64,000 nt of DNA from positions 1,716,906-1,780,905 of the forward strand of contig CAVWJJ010000002.1 in assembly GCA_963755395.1 (NCBI GenBank), read 5' to 3'. Both the position numbers and the translations under genes were made by a program. The stretch comes from DAHVFK01 sp963755395 (GTDB lineage: Bacteria; Pseudomonadota; Gammaproteobacteria; Burkholderiales; SG8-39). This document shows positions 38,380-46,487 of this stretch, in pieces (the first letter of the stretch is position 1; each line of letters opens with the position of its first letter). The notes beneath the pieces were generated by a model. The model was not told the DNA's origin. It saw nothing but the letters and a program-made list of their open reading frames with translations, and searched no databases.

Positions 38380-39647
38380 TCAAGCGGCCGCGTCACCATA
38401 AGACCCAGCTGCTGGTGATCGGCTCCGGGCTTGCGGGCACGGCGGCAAGCCTGTTCGCGCTCGAGCGCGGTATCGGCGTCGCGCAAGTCGGCAACAGCGG
38501 CGCGATCGCGTTCACCACCGGTTACCTGGATCTGCTGGGCCACGACGGCAGGGGTTTTGTCGACGATCCGTGGCAGGCCCTGATCCAGCTGCGCCAGGAC
38601 GAGCCCCGTCACCCGCTGGCCAACATTGCCGAAGACGACATCCGCGCCGCGTTCACCCGCTTCACCCGGGCCCTCACCGAGATGGGGCTCGGCTATACCT
38701 CGCCCGGCCAGCGCAACCTGCTCGCCCTGACACCGGCTGGCACCCTGAAGCCCACGCTCTCGCTGCCCCTCACGATGCAGCCCGCGATTCGCGCGATGGC
38801 CGAGGGCCTAGACACCCTCGTCGTCGACTTCATCGGCCTCAACGGCTTCAGTGCACGCGAGGTGGTCGCAAACCTGGCGCCACGCTGGCCAGGGCTGCGC
38901 GCTCTACGCATCGGCTTTCCCGATATGGACAGCGGCGCCGAGGTGTACGCCGAGGTGCTGGCACGCGCCATGGAAGTGCCTGCCACCCGGCAACGCCTGG
39001 CCGAACGCGTCGCGCCCCTGCTTGCGGGCGCGCAGGCGCTGGGCCTGCCGGCGATCCTCGGCATGCATCGGCCGGATCATGTGCATCGCGAGCTCCAATC
39101 CCTGCTCGGTGTGCCTGTGTTCGAAATCCCCACCATGCCCCCCGCAGTGCCCGGTGTGCGCCTGCGCGAGCTGTTCGAGACCGAGCTGGCGCAACGCGGC
39201 GTCACCCTCGAGCCTCAGCACAGGGTCAAGCGTCTCGAGCTCCTGTCACAGGGCGTGCGCGCGCAGCTGGAGGACGCCTATGGCGAGGTCACGATCGAGG
39301 CCGCCGCCGCCGTGCTTGCGACCGGACGTTTCACCTCCGGCGGGTTGAGGGCGGACCGCAACGGAATCCGGGAGACACTGGCACACCTCGCCGTGGACCA
39401 GCCCGAGGGACGCGCCGCATGGTACCGCCAGGACTACTTCGATCCGCGCGGCCACGCCATCAACCGCTCGGGCGTGACGGTCGACGAGCAATGGCGACCG
39501 CTAGATGCTGCCGGCAAGCCCGCCCATCCGCGCTTGTTTGCCGCCGGCAGCCTGCTTGCGCATCAGGACTGGATCCGGCAGCGCTGCGGCGCCGGCGTCG
39601 CCATCGCGACCGCGTACCAGGCGGTAGCCAGCGCGGCTTACGCCTGA
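38376..39647 (+). CDS. glpB: anaerobic glycerol-3-phosphate dehydrogenase subunit B
   Basis: Flavoprotein partner of GlpA, 423 residues. The dinucleotide motif is LLVIGSGLAGTAASLFALERG at the N-terminus. GAIAFTTGYLDLLGHDG, PGQRNLLALTPAGTLKPTL and GVPVFEIPTMPPAVPGVRL fit the GlpB family, and VLATGRFTSGGLRADRNGIRE lies in the C-terminal part. The ATG overlaps the glpA stop. The last 10 bases overlap the convergent transaldolase gene, leaving no room for a terminator between them. Confidence 0.9.
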   Translation: MIKRPRHHKTQLLVIGSGLAGTAASLFALERGIGVAQVGNSGAIAFTTGYLDLLGHDGRGFVDDPWQALIQLRQDEPRHPLANIAEDDIRAAFTRFTRALTEMGLGYTSPGQRNLLALTPAGTLKPTLSLPLTMQPAIRAMAEGLDTLVVDFIGLNGFSAREVVANLAPRWPGLRALRIGFPDMDSGAEVYAEVLARAMEVPATRQRLAERVAPLLAGAQALGLPAILGMHRPDHVHRELQSLLGVPVFEIPTMPPAVPGVRLRELFETELAQRGVTLEPQHRVKRLELLSQGVRAQLEDAYGEVTIEAAAAVLATGRFTSGGLRADRNGIRETLAHLAVDQPEGRAAWYRQDYFDPRGHAINRSGVTVDEQWRPLDAAGKPAHPRLFAAGSLLAHQDWIRQRCGAGVAIATAYQAVASAAYA

Positions 39648-40729
39648 CGGGACGCCCTCAGCAGTTCGCTTTTCGAGGCAATGCAATGCATCAGGTCACG
39701 CCATGACTTGGCGAACGCTTCGGTGCCTTCGCGCTGCAGATCGGCGGCGAGCGCTTCAGCGTCGACGCCCTCGCGCTTGAATTGCGCGAGCACCGCTTCG
39801 GCGCCGCCGCCGTCGAGTCGCATGGCGTCGTTCAGCTTGCCGTGATCGCCGAAGGCGAGCAGGGTTTTCTCGGGCACGGTGTTGATCGTCGCCGGAGCCG
39901 CCAGCGCCTGGACGTAGAGAACGTCCGAAGCGGCCGGATCCTTGGTGCCGGTGCTGGCCCACAGCAGGCGCTGTGGCTGCGCGCCGGACGCGACGAGTTT
40001 CTGCCAGCGCGGCGAGGCCAGCAGATCGCGGTAGGCCTGGTACGTGCGCATCGCGATCGCGATGCCGAGGCGGTTGCGCAACTGCGCCGGAACCTTATCC
40101 TTGACCGCGACGTCCCAGCGGCTGACGAAGATAGATGCCACGCAACCGACCTTCGGATCGAGCCCCGCCGCGATGCGGCGCTCGATGCCGCGCAGGTACG
40201 CTTCGGCCGCTGCGAGGTAGTGTTCGCGCGAGAACAGCAGCGTGACGTTTACCGGCACGCCGCTGAAGATCGACTGCTCGATCGCGCGCAGGCCGGCGCG
40301 GGTACCAGGGATCTTGATGAACAGATTGGGCCGCTGCGCGCGCGCATGAAGCTGCGCCGCCGCCGCGATCGTGCCGGCACTGTCGTGCGCAAGCAAGGGC
40401 GATACCTCCAGCGACACCCAGCCGTCCGCGCCGCCGGTGGCGTCGTGAATCGGACGGAACAGATCCGCCGCCCGGGTCAGGTCCTCCAACGCCAGTTCGA
40501 AAAACAACGCCTCGCCGGACTTGCCCGCGCGCACCTTGGTGCGGATCGCGTCGTCGTAGAAATCACCGTCTTTGATGGCGTGATCGAAGATCGTGGGGTT
40601 CGAGGTGAGCCCCGTGACCGAGAAGTCCGTAATGTAGCGGCCGAGCGTGCCGCTGGTCAGCAGATCGCGCGTGATGTTGTCGAGCCAGAGGCTTTGCCCC
40701 AGTGCGTGAAGCTGCTGGGTCGGGTTCAT
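39638..40729 (-). CDS. tal: transaldolase
   Basis: Transfers a dihydroxyacetone unit between sugar phosphates in the non-oxidative pentose-phosphate pathway. 363 residues from the ATG at 40729 (GGAG upstream), which overlaps the zwf stop as ATGA. This is the longer bacterial TAL type. Landmarks: LWLDNITRDLLTSGTLGRYI, VTGLTSNPTIFDHAI, FVKIPGT-like LFIKIPGTRAGLRAIEQ with the Schiff-base lysine, NVTLLFSREHYLAAAEAYL and SIFVSRWDVAVKDK. It is the second gene of zwf-tal and works with G6PD and the nearby phosphoketolase. Confidence 0.95.
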   Translation of the reverse strand: MNPTQQLHALGQSLWLDNITRDLLTSGTLGRYITDFSVTGLTSNPTIFDHAIKDGDFYDDAIRTKVRAGKSGEALFFELALEDLTRAADLFRPIHDATGGADGWVSLEVSPLLAHDSAGTIAAAAQLHARAQRPNLFIKIPGTRAGLRAIEQSIFSGVPVNVTLLFSREHYLAAAEAYLRGIERRIAAGLDPKVGCVASIFVSRWDVAVKDKVPAQLRNRLGIAIAMRTYQAYRDLLASPRWQKLVASGAQPQRLLWASTGTKDPAASDVLYVQALAAPATINTVPEKTLLAFGDHGKLNDAMRLDGGGAEAVLAQFKREGVDAEALAADLQREGTEAFAKSWRDLMHCIASKSELLRASRQA

Positions 40730-42156
40730 TTCGTCTCCTGTTTCCCGTCGCGCGCCGGCCCGGGCACCGGGTTGTGCCAGCTGCCGTGGGCCGCGATCAG
40801 CGCGTCGGCTTCCCTCGGCCCCCAGCTGCCGCGCTTGTAGGGCCTGGCCCGTGGACGCTTTGCCAGCACGGGGTCGACCACCGCCCAGGCGGCCTCGACC
40901 GCATCCTCGCGGGTGAAGAGCGCCCCATTGCCGGCCATCGCATCGCCCAGGAGCCGCTCGTACGGCGCTTCCTCGCCCGGCTGCTGATCGAGCAGGTAGA
41001 GCTCGCGCTGGTCGCCGACGAATTCCTTCCCTGCGCGCTTGACCCGGGCCGCAAGCGCGACGGCCGAGCTGGGGGAAAGGCGAAAGCGAAGATAGTTGGT
41101 CCGACCGGACGCAGGCGCCGAGTCGGCGAACAGGCGCTGCGGCGGCGCCTTCAGCTGGACGATCACCTCGGCCGCGGTCTCGGCCAGAAATTTGCCGGAA
41201 CGCAGGTACCACGGCACGCCTGCCCAGCGCCATGAGTCGATGTAAAGACGCAGGGCGCAGAACGTCTCGACGTCGGAACGCTTCGCCACGCCCTTTTCCC
41301 TGCGGTAGCCGGCGTACTGGCCGCGCACCAGGTCGTCGGGCGTCAGCGGGCACATGGCCTGGAACACGTCGGCGGTTTCGCCGTGCACCGCGCCGAATCC
41401 CCTGTAGGTCGGCGGCTCCATGGCGAGCAGCGCGACGATCTGGAACAGATGATTCTGGACCACGTCGCGCAGGCAGCCGGCGGTTTCGTAGAAAGCGCCG
41501 CGGCTGCCGACGCCGAAATTCTCCGACAGGGTGATCTGAACGCTCGCCACGTAGTTGCGGTTCCAGATCGGCTCGAGGAACGAATTGGCGAAGCGGAAGT
41601 ACAGGATGTTCATGATCGCCTCCTTCGCCAGGAAGTGATCGATGCGGAAGATCGAATCCTCCGGAAAGACCGAGCGCGCCACGCGGTTGAGCTCGCGCGC
41701 CGACGCCAGGTCGCGCCCGAACGGCTTTTCGACGATGACTCGCGCCTGCTCGGCCAGGCCGGCGGCGCCGAGCCCCTTGATGACGGTCTCGAACAGCGCG
41801 GGCGGGATCGCGAGGTAGTGCGCCGGGCGCCGTGCCTTGCCCAATTGCTTCTTGAGCGCCTGGAAGGTTCCCGGGTCGTTGTAGTCGCCGTCGACGTAGC
41901 GCAGCAGGGAGAGCAGATGTCGCAGCGCGCCCAGGTCGTCGATCCTGCCGGATGTCTTGATGCTGTCGGTCGCCCTCTCGCGCAGCTGCGCCAGGCTCCA
42001 CTTCGAGGACGCGACGCCGACCACCGGCACCTTGAGCGCGCCCCGCTTCGCCATCGCGTACAGCGCCGGGAAGATCATCTTGTGCGCAAGATCGCCCGTC
42101 ACGCCGAAAAGCACCATCGCGTCGGAGCGGGGCGTGCCACTCTTGACCTTGTCCAT
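40726..42156 (-). CDS. zwf: glucose-6-phosphate 1-dehydrogenase
   Basis: First step of the oxidative pentose-phosphate and Entner-Doudoroff pathways, producing NAD(P)H. 476 residues. Coenzyme motif: MVLFGVTGDLAHKMIFPAL. Substrate and catalytic motif: IFRIDHFLAKEAIMNILYF (RIDHxLxKE). Further conserved parts: VIVEKPFGRDLASARELN, RNYVASVQITLSENFGVGSR and RLYIDSWRWAGVPWYLRSGK. The C-terminus carries a short extension (HGSWHNPVPGPARDG). The ATG at 42156 has a GAGG about 12 bases upstream. Coupled to tal. Confidence 0.96.
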   Translation of the reverse strand: MDKVKSGTPRSDAMVLFGVTGDLAHKMIFPALYAMAKRGALKVPVVGVASSKWSLAQLRERATDSIKTSGRIDDLGALRHLLSLLRYVDGDYNDPGTFQALKKQLGKARRPAHYLAIPPALFETVIKGLGAAGLAEQARVIVEKPFGRDLASARELNRVARSVFPEDSIFRIDHFLAKEAIMNILYFRFANSFLEPIWNRNYVASVQITLSENFGVGSRGAFYETAGCLRDVVQNHLFQIVALLAMEPPTYRGFGAVHGETADVFQAMCPLTPDDLVRGQYAGYRREKGVAKRSDVETFCALRLYIDSWRWAGVPWYLRSGKFLAETAAEVIVQLKAPPQRLFADSAPASGRTNYLRFRLSPSSAVALAARVKRAGKEFVGDQRELYLLDQQPGEEAPYERLLGDAMAGNGALFTREDAVEAAWAVVDPVLAKRPRARPYKRGSWGPREADALIAAHGSWHNPVPGPARDGKQETK

Positions 42157-42196
42157 CTCGGGTTGACTCCTCGTTGCTCGTCAGAAGACGAACAGT

Positions 42197-42445
42197 CTAG
42201 TCCCCGGACTTGTCATCCCGCTGGCGCGAAATCAGCGAGATGATGCTCTCGAGATTGACGCTGTCGTCGCCGATGGCGGTCTGAATCACCCGGCACTCGG
42301 TGATTTCGCAGTGCGGGTAGATCTGATTCAGCTTGCGCTCGGCTTCGGCCTGGTCGCGCGCCTGCACCACCAGGTTCTCCACCGGCGTGCCGCTGCGGGT
42401 GCGGATGCGGAAGCCGTACTTGAACATCGAGGCGGGCACGCTCAT
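42197..42445 (-). CDS. small conserved-looking hypothetical protein, 82 aa
   Basis: I do not recognise a named family. The sequence MSVPASMFKYGFRIRTRSG begins a compact alpha/beta-looking protein: an initial strand pair, VENLVVQARDQAEAERKL helix, then QIYPHCEITECRVIQ with two cysteines in a C-x5-C arrangement, and an acidic tail ending RDDKSGD. No signal peptide or membrane segment. It lies between the SCO gene and zwf, all on the same strand (10-base gap to SCO, 40-base gap to zwf), so it is probably in one of these operons. No clear ribosome binding site. Confidence 0.65.
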   Translation of the reverse strand: MSVPASMFKYGFRIRTRSGTPVENLVVQARDQAEAERKLNQIYPHCEITECRVIQTAIGDDSVNLESIISLISRQRDDKSGD

Positions 42446-42455
42446 GGAGCCGATT

Positions 42456-43046
42456 CTAGCCCTGCTGCGCGCCGACCAGGAGCTTCAAGTCGTGGGCGAT
42501 GGCCTTCTGGCCGCTGTCTGGCAGCACCAACAGCCGCGCGTTGCCTTCGGCGTCGAACACGAACACCGCGCTGCTGTGCGTGACCTCATAGTTTCCGCTC
42601 GAGTCGGGCTCGCCGTAGCTGTAGCTGATGCGGTAGCGCTTGGCGAGCTCGCGCAGCTCGGCCGCGTTGCCGCGCAGGCCGGTGACCTGCGGGCCGAAGG
42701 CGCGCACGTAACCGTGCAAGGCTTCGAGCGTGTCGCGCTTGGGATCGACCGTGACGAACAGCACCTGCACGCCCTGCGCCGCCGCGCCCAGCTCCTTGAG
42801 CGCCGCCGATAGCTTGAGCAGCGTGGTCGGACAGACGTCCGGGCAATTGGTGTAGCCGAAGAACAGCAGTACCGTCCGGCCACGGAAGTCCGCCGCACTG
42901 ACTTTGCGCCCGGAGTCGTCGGTCAGATTGAACGCGAGGTCCGGCACCACGCCCTTGATGTCCTTCAGCTGCCACGGACCGCCGCCGCCGCAGGAGGCGA
43001 GCAGCAGCGCAAGCGCCGCCAGCCACGCGCGCCCGAGCCTGTTCAT
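42456..43046 (-). CDS. SCO1/SenC-family copper chaperone lipoprotein
   Basis: Thioredoxin-fold protein that delivers copper to, or reduces, the CuA site of cytochrome oxidase. 196 residues from the ATG at 43046. A lipoprotein signal with lipobox LLASC is present at residues 15-19. The copper ligands are visible: Cys pair in FFGYTNCPDVCPTT (CxxxC) and His in EVTHSSAVFVFD. The ATG overlaps the stop of the ctaG-like gene (ATGA). It is the third gene of a copper-delivery operon after PCuAC and CtaG-like proteins. Confidence 0.93.
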   Translation of the reverse strand: MNRLGRAWLAALALLLASCGGGGPWQLKDIKGVVPDLAFNLTDDSGRKVSAADFRGRTVLLFFGYTNCPDVCPTTLLKLSAALKELGAAAQGVQVLFVTVDPKRDTLEALHGYVRAFGPQVTGLRGNAAELRELAKRYRISYSYGEPDSSGNYEVTHSSAVFVFDAEGNARLLVLPDSGQKAIAHDLKLLVGAQQG

Positions 43047-43855
43047 TTGCTGCGCATCCAGTACGACAGCACCACCAGGCTGCCGACGGCGTGCATCATC
43101 GCTGCCGGAATCCACGTGATCAGCCCGCCGAGCTGCTGATCCTCCAGCGGATCCATCGCCCAGGCGCGTCCGCATACGCCGTAGACGTTGAACAGATCGT
43201 GGGTGGCGAGCGCGATGTCCGCCCCGATCAGGAGCTGCGGCACCGCGGCCACGAGCAACACGCCGATGCGCGGCCCGAGGCCGAGCAGCGCACCCTGCTC
43301 TCTGGTGCGCGGGTCGAGCATCAGGAACCAGAACAGCAGCCCATCGAGCAGCATGCTCCAGTTCATCACGTGGTAAAGCGGCCCGCTCAGCATGGCGTAG
43401 AAGTGGATCTGCGGCGTCAACCAGAGGTAGATCAGGCCGACGAACAGAACCGGGGCGACGAACCAGTTCTGCAGCAGGCGGTACGCGCCCTGCACCAGCG
43501 GATGGCGCCAGGCCGGCGTCAGCACGCGTTCGTGCAGCCGCACCGGCATGCCGCGCGCGATCACCGCCTGCGGCTGCGAGAGCGCGATCAGGAACGGGCC
43601 GGCGTGATGCAGCACCAGGTGCTGCAGGCGATGGATGTAGAACATGTGCTGCGACAGGTAGTCGAAATGAGTCTGCATCACGAAGTACAGCAGCGCCAGG
43701 CCGCTGAAAAAACCGATCCGGCGCGCCACCCCGACCGCCTGGCCCGGCGGCGCGCGGCGCGCGCCGCGCACGAACGCCAGCGCAGCGCCCAGCGCCAGGG
43801 CCGCCGCCAGCGGGGAGAACTCCCACGGCAGCAGGAAAGCGAGCCAGCCGCTCAC
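43043..43855 (-). CDS. cytochrome c oxidase assembly membrane protein (caa3-type CtaG family)
   Basis: A 270-residue inner-membrane protein with about seven hydrophobic helices, of the Caa3_CtaG family needed for copper insertion into some haem-copper oxidases. Conserved motifs: HMFYIHRLQHLVLHHAGPFL, an H/M-rich patch that probably binds copper, NWSMLLDGLLFWFLMLDP, and the C-terminal EDQQLGGLITWIPAAMMHA. It lies between the PCuAC gene (4-base gap) and the SCO gene (ATGA overlap). No oxidase subunit is in the window. Confidence 0.9.
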   Translation of the reverse strand: MSGWLAFLLPWEFSPLAAALALGAALAFVRGARRAPPGQAVGVARRIGFFSGLALLYFVMQTHFDYLSQHMFYIHRLQHLVLHHAGPFLIALSQPQAVIARGMPVRLHERVLTPAWRHPLVQGAYRLLQNWFVAPVLFVGLIYLWLTPQIHFYAMLSGPLYHVMNWSMLLDGLLFWFLMLDPRTREQGALLGLGPRIGVLLVAAVPQLLIGADIALATHDLFNVYGVCGRAWAMDPLEDQQLGGLITWIPAAMMHAVGSLVVLSYWMRSK

Positions 43856-43859
43856 CGGG

Positions 43860-44288
43860 TCAACGCGCTTGCAGCGACTTCACCGTGAATTCGACCGGCA
43901 GGCTCGAGCCATCGGCAAAGCGCAGCGTGATCGGCAGCCGCCCGCCAGGCACCAGCGGATGCTTGGGCCGTATCAGCATCAGGTGGTAGCCGCCGGGCGC
44001 GAACGCGACGCTCTTGCCGGGGGGGACCGCCAGCTCGTGCACCGGGCGCATGGTGGATATTCCACCGCGCTCGATCGTGCGGTGAATCATCACCATGCCG
44101 AATTCCGAGCACTCGGCGCCGACCAGGCTCAACGGCCTGTCGCCGCGGTTCGTGAGCGTGAAGTAGCCCGCCGCCGGCGCGCCGCCCGGAATGTAGCGCA
44201 TCCAGGCGTCGGACACGACCGCGCCGCCGGCGGCAAGCGCCGGCAGGCAAAAGGCAAACAGCGCGACGCAAAGAATTCTCTTGAGCAT
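43860..44288 (-). CDS. periplasmic copper chaperone PCu(A)C
   Basis: A 142-residue exported protein (signal peptide MLKRILCVALFAFCLPALAA) of the DUF461/PCu(A)C family that carries Cu(I) to the CuA centre. The cupredoxin-like domain shows DAWMRYIPGGAPAAGYFTLT and the copper motif spread over MVMIHRT, GGISTMRPV and GGYHLMLI (H and M ligands in the H-M-x10-M-x21-H-x-M pattern). It is first in the operon PCuAC, CtaG-like, SCO on the minus strand. Confidence 0.93.
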   Translation of the reverse strand: MLKRILCVALFAFCLPALAAGGAVVSDAWMRYIPGGAPAAGYFTLTNRGDRPLSLVGAECSEFGMVMIHRTIERGGISTMRPVHELAVPPGKSVAFAPGGYHLMLIRPKHPLVPGGRLPITLRFADGSSLPVEFTVKSLQAR

Positions 44289-44292
44289 GGCC

Positions 44293-45645
44293 TCAGGCCG
44301 CGTTTCGCGCAGGGGCGCGGAACATCGCTTCCATCTCGCGCCGGAACTTCACCGCGGTGGCGCCGGAGTCGACCGCGACGTCGCTCCACTTGACCGCTTG
44401 GCCGGCGGCGACCGGCCTCAGCACCTTCCAGCCGTGCGCGAGCCCAAGCGGCAGGCAGCCCTGCGCAAGCGAGTCCGCAGCGGGCATCAGCCTGCCGACC
44501 ACTGTGTAGCCGCCTTCGCCGTCGAGCAGCTCGCCCGGCTTCAAATCGCGCTTGGCGGTCGCCACCGCGTCGGCGCGCCAGCCCGTCGCGCAGCCGGTCG
44601 GCTCGCCCCGCAGACCGACCGAAGCGACCGAAATGCCGACCTCGAGCCCGATCAGGTGCCAGCGCTTGTACATGCAGGCGTAGCGCCCGGACGGATCGGT
44701 CTTGACGCCGTACTCCATGAAGCAGCGCCGCACGTACTCGGTCTCGCCTTCGAACACCACCCAGACGCCGAAGCGGATGTCGTACGGGATGGCGCGGCCG
44801 TCGCGCTCGAGCGACGAGACGACTTCGACCTGACCCTTGTGGTGCAGCTGCCCGCCTTCGTCCTTGGGCCGCATCACGAACGGGATGTCGTCCACCGCGG
44901 CCGGCGGGAAGGCGAGCCCGTACGGCGCCGGCGTCAGGCCGGTGGCATTGCACACCGCGCTGGTCTCGATCGCGGGCTTGGAGCCGTCGAGGAAGGAATT
45001 GAACATCTTCGGATTGAGCCCGCCGAGCTTCGCCTGCTCGGGGGTGAGGCCGTAGTAGCCCCACACCGTTTCCGGCGTCGATTGCGCGAAGTGCGGCAGC
45101 CACTTGTGGCCGCGCCCGGCGGCGACCACGCTGAAGCCCGCCGCGCGCGCCCAGTCCACCAGGTCGCAGATGATCGCCGGCTGGTCGCCGTAGGCCAGGC
45201 TGTAGACCACGCCCGCATCGGCCGCCTTGTTCGCCAGCAGCGGGCCGCAGTAGGCGTCCGCCTCGACCGTCACCATCACCACGTGCTTGCCGTGCCCGAA
45301 CGCGGCCAGCGCGTGCTCGACCGCCGCCATCGGGTTGCCGGTGGCCTCGACCACGATATCGATCGCCGGATGCGAAACCAGCGCCCGCCAATCGTCGAAA
45401 ACGTGGGTGCGGCCGTCCTTCAAGGCTGAATCGATGGAAGGCGACGCATATTGCTCCGCCTTCCAGCCCACCCGCTCCAGATTGCGCTTCGCGTTGTCGG
45501 GTGCAAGGTCGGCGATCGCGGCCAGGTGCACGCCGGGCGTGTTGGGCACCTGCGCGATGTACATGGCGCCGAACTTGCCCGCGCCGATCACGCCGACGCG
45601 CAGCGGATTATCGCTTCTTTGCTGCAGCTTCCGGTAGAGATTCAT
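44293..45645 (-). CDS. NAD(P)-dependent homoserine-dehydrogenase-like oxidoreductase with SAF domain
   Basis: A 450-residue protein of the COG4091-type group. The N-terminal Rossmann domain is RVGVIGAGKFGAMYIAQV, then IDIVVEATGNPMAAVEHAL and HVVMVTVEADAYCGPLLA as in homoserine dehydrogenase. The middle (KMFNSFLDGSKPAIETSAV, YGLAFPPAAVDDIPF) is specific to this group. The C-terminal SAF domain (AKRDLKPGELLDGEGGYTVV) is why relatives are sometimes labelled FlgA-like. It does not look like a biosynthetic homoserine dehydrogenase. It is coupled to an upstream PhyH dioxygenase gene by ATGA, so it probably processes a product of that enzyme. Substrate unknown. Confidence 0.87.
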   Translation of the reverse strand: MNLYRKLQQRSDNPLRVGVIGAGKFGAMYIAQVPNTPGVHLAAIADLAPDNAKRNLERVGWKAEQYASPSIDSALKDGRTHVFDDWRALVSHPAIDIVVEATGNPMAAVEHALAAFGHGKHVVMVTVEADAYCGPLLANKAADAGVVYSLAYGDQPAIICDLVDWARAAGFSVVAAGRGHKWLPHFAQSTPETVWGYYGLTPEQAKLGGLNPKMFNSFLDGSKPAIETSAVCNATGLTPAPYGLAFPPAAVDDIPFVMRPKDEGGQLHHKGQVEVVSSLERDGRAIPYDIRFGVWVVFEGETEYVRRCFMEYGVKTDPSGRYACMYKRWHLIGLEVGISVASVGLRGEPTGCATGWRADAVATAKRDLKPGELLDGEGGYTVVGRLMPAADSLAQGCLPLGLAHGWKVLRPVAAGQAVKWSDVAVDSGATAVKFRREMEAMFRAPARNAA

Positions 45646-46487
45646 GCGGCCCTCAGATTTCCCGCCAGCTCTTGCGCGGGGGTGCCGTCCTTCCAGGGCA
45701 GAGCGACCTCGTAGGGTTTGAGCAGGCAGTCGTCGGGCAGGCACTCGATCGGGGTGAAGTCGCGGTGCGCGATGTAGCCCGGGCGCTTGAAGCGGCGAAT
45801 GTGGTTCGACACCGCGCACAGCGACAGGTACACGCTGACCCGGTTCCACGGCGACAAATTGGAGGTCGAGGCGTGCACCAGGCAGGAGTGGAACATGATC
45901 ATCGATCCGGCGCGCCCCTTCGGCGCCACCATCCCGCCGCGCGCGACCAGCTTCGAAATCGTGTCGTGGTCGATGGTCCACAGCGGGTAGCTGGTGGTCG
46001 TGGTGTCGTGCGCGGCGTCGATCACGCCCAGCTTGTGGCTGCCCGGGATGAACATCAGCGGCCCGTTGAACTCGTTCACCTCGTCGAGGAAGATCGCCAC
46101 GTTCATTGCGCGCGCCTCGGGCATCAAGTCGTCGTTCTTCCAGGTGCCGTAGTCCTGATGCCACTGCCAGACGTCGCCGTCGAAGGCCATCTTGCCGTTG
46201 ATCTTGAACTGGTGCATGTACAGCTTCTCGCCGAACACCTGCTCGACCGGCTCGATCATGCGCGGATGGCGCGCCAGGCGCGCAAAAGGCGCGCTGTACA
46301 TGTGCGCGGCAAAGTTGGTCCGCACCACGTCGCCGGTCTTCTCGCGCACATTCTCCGGCCGGCGCTGGGCGTAAAGCGCCGGCACCTCGTCGGTCAAGAC
46401 TCGTATTTCCCGTTCCGAGAACAGACCCGGGAAGAACACGTAGCCATCCCGGTCGAACTGCTCGAGCTGGGCTTCGGTCAGCTTCAT
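45642..46487 (-). CDS. phytanoyl-CoA dioxygenase family protein
   Basis: A 281-residue Fe(II)/2-oxoglutarate-dependent dioxygenase of the PhyH family, which hydroxylates small molecules. The iron-binding facial triad is visible: DVWQWHQDYGTWK supplies H and D, and MFHSCLVHAST supplies the distal His; SVYLSLCAVSNH follows with residues of the 2-oxoglutarate region. The N-terminus EQFDRDGYVFFPGLFSEREI is typical. Its start overlaps the ftsB stop (ATGA), so a specialised catabolic enzyme is coupled to the housekeeping eno-ftsB run. Its own stop overlaps the next gene's ATG. Confidence 0.9.
   Translation of the reverse strand: MKLTEAQLEQFDRDGYVFFPGLFSEREIRVLTDEVPALYAQRRPENVREKTGDVVRTNFAAHMYSAPFARLARHPRMIEPVEQVFGEKLYMHQFKINGKMAFDGDVWQWHQDYGTWKNDDLMPEARAMNVAIFLDEVNEFNGPLMFIPGSHKLGVIDAAHDTTTTSYPLWTIDHDTISKLVARGGMVAPKGRAGSMIMFHSCLVHASTSNLSPWNRVSVYLSLCAVSNHIRRFKRPGYIAHRDFTPIECLPDDCLLKPYEVALPWKDGTPAQELAGNLRAA

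Noticed and set aside
44293..45645. Flagellar protein FlgA or biosynthetic homoserine dehydrogenase
   Set aside because: The SAF domain alone causes the FlgA label, and there is no signal peptide. The protein has an N-terminal Rossmann dehydrogenase domain, but the middle region does not match biosynthetic homoserine dehydrogenase.
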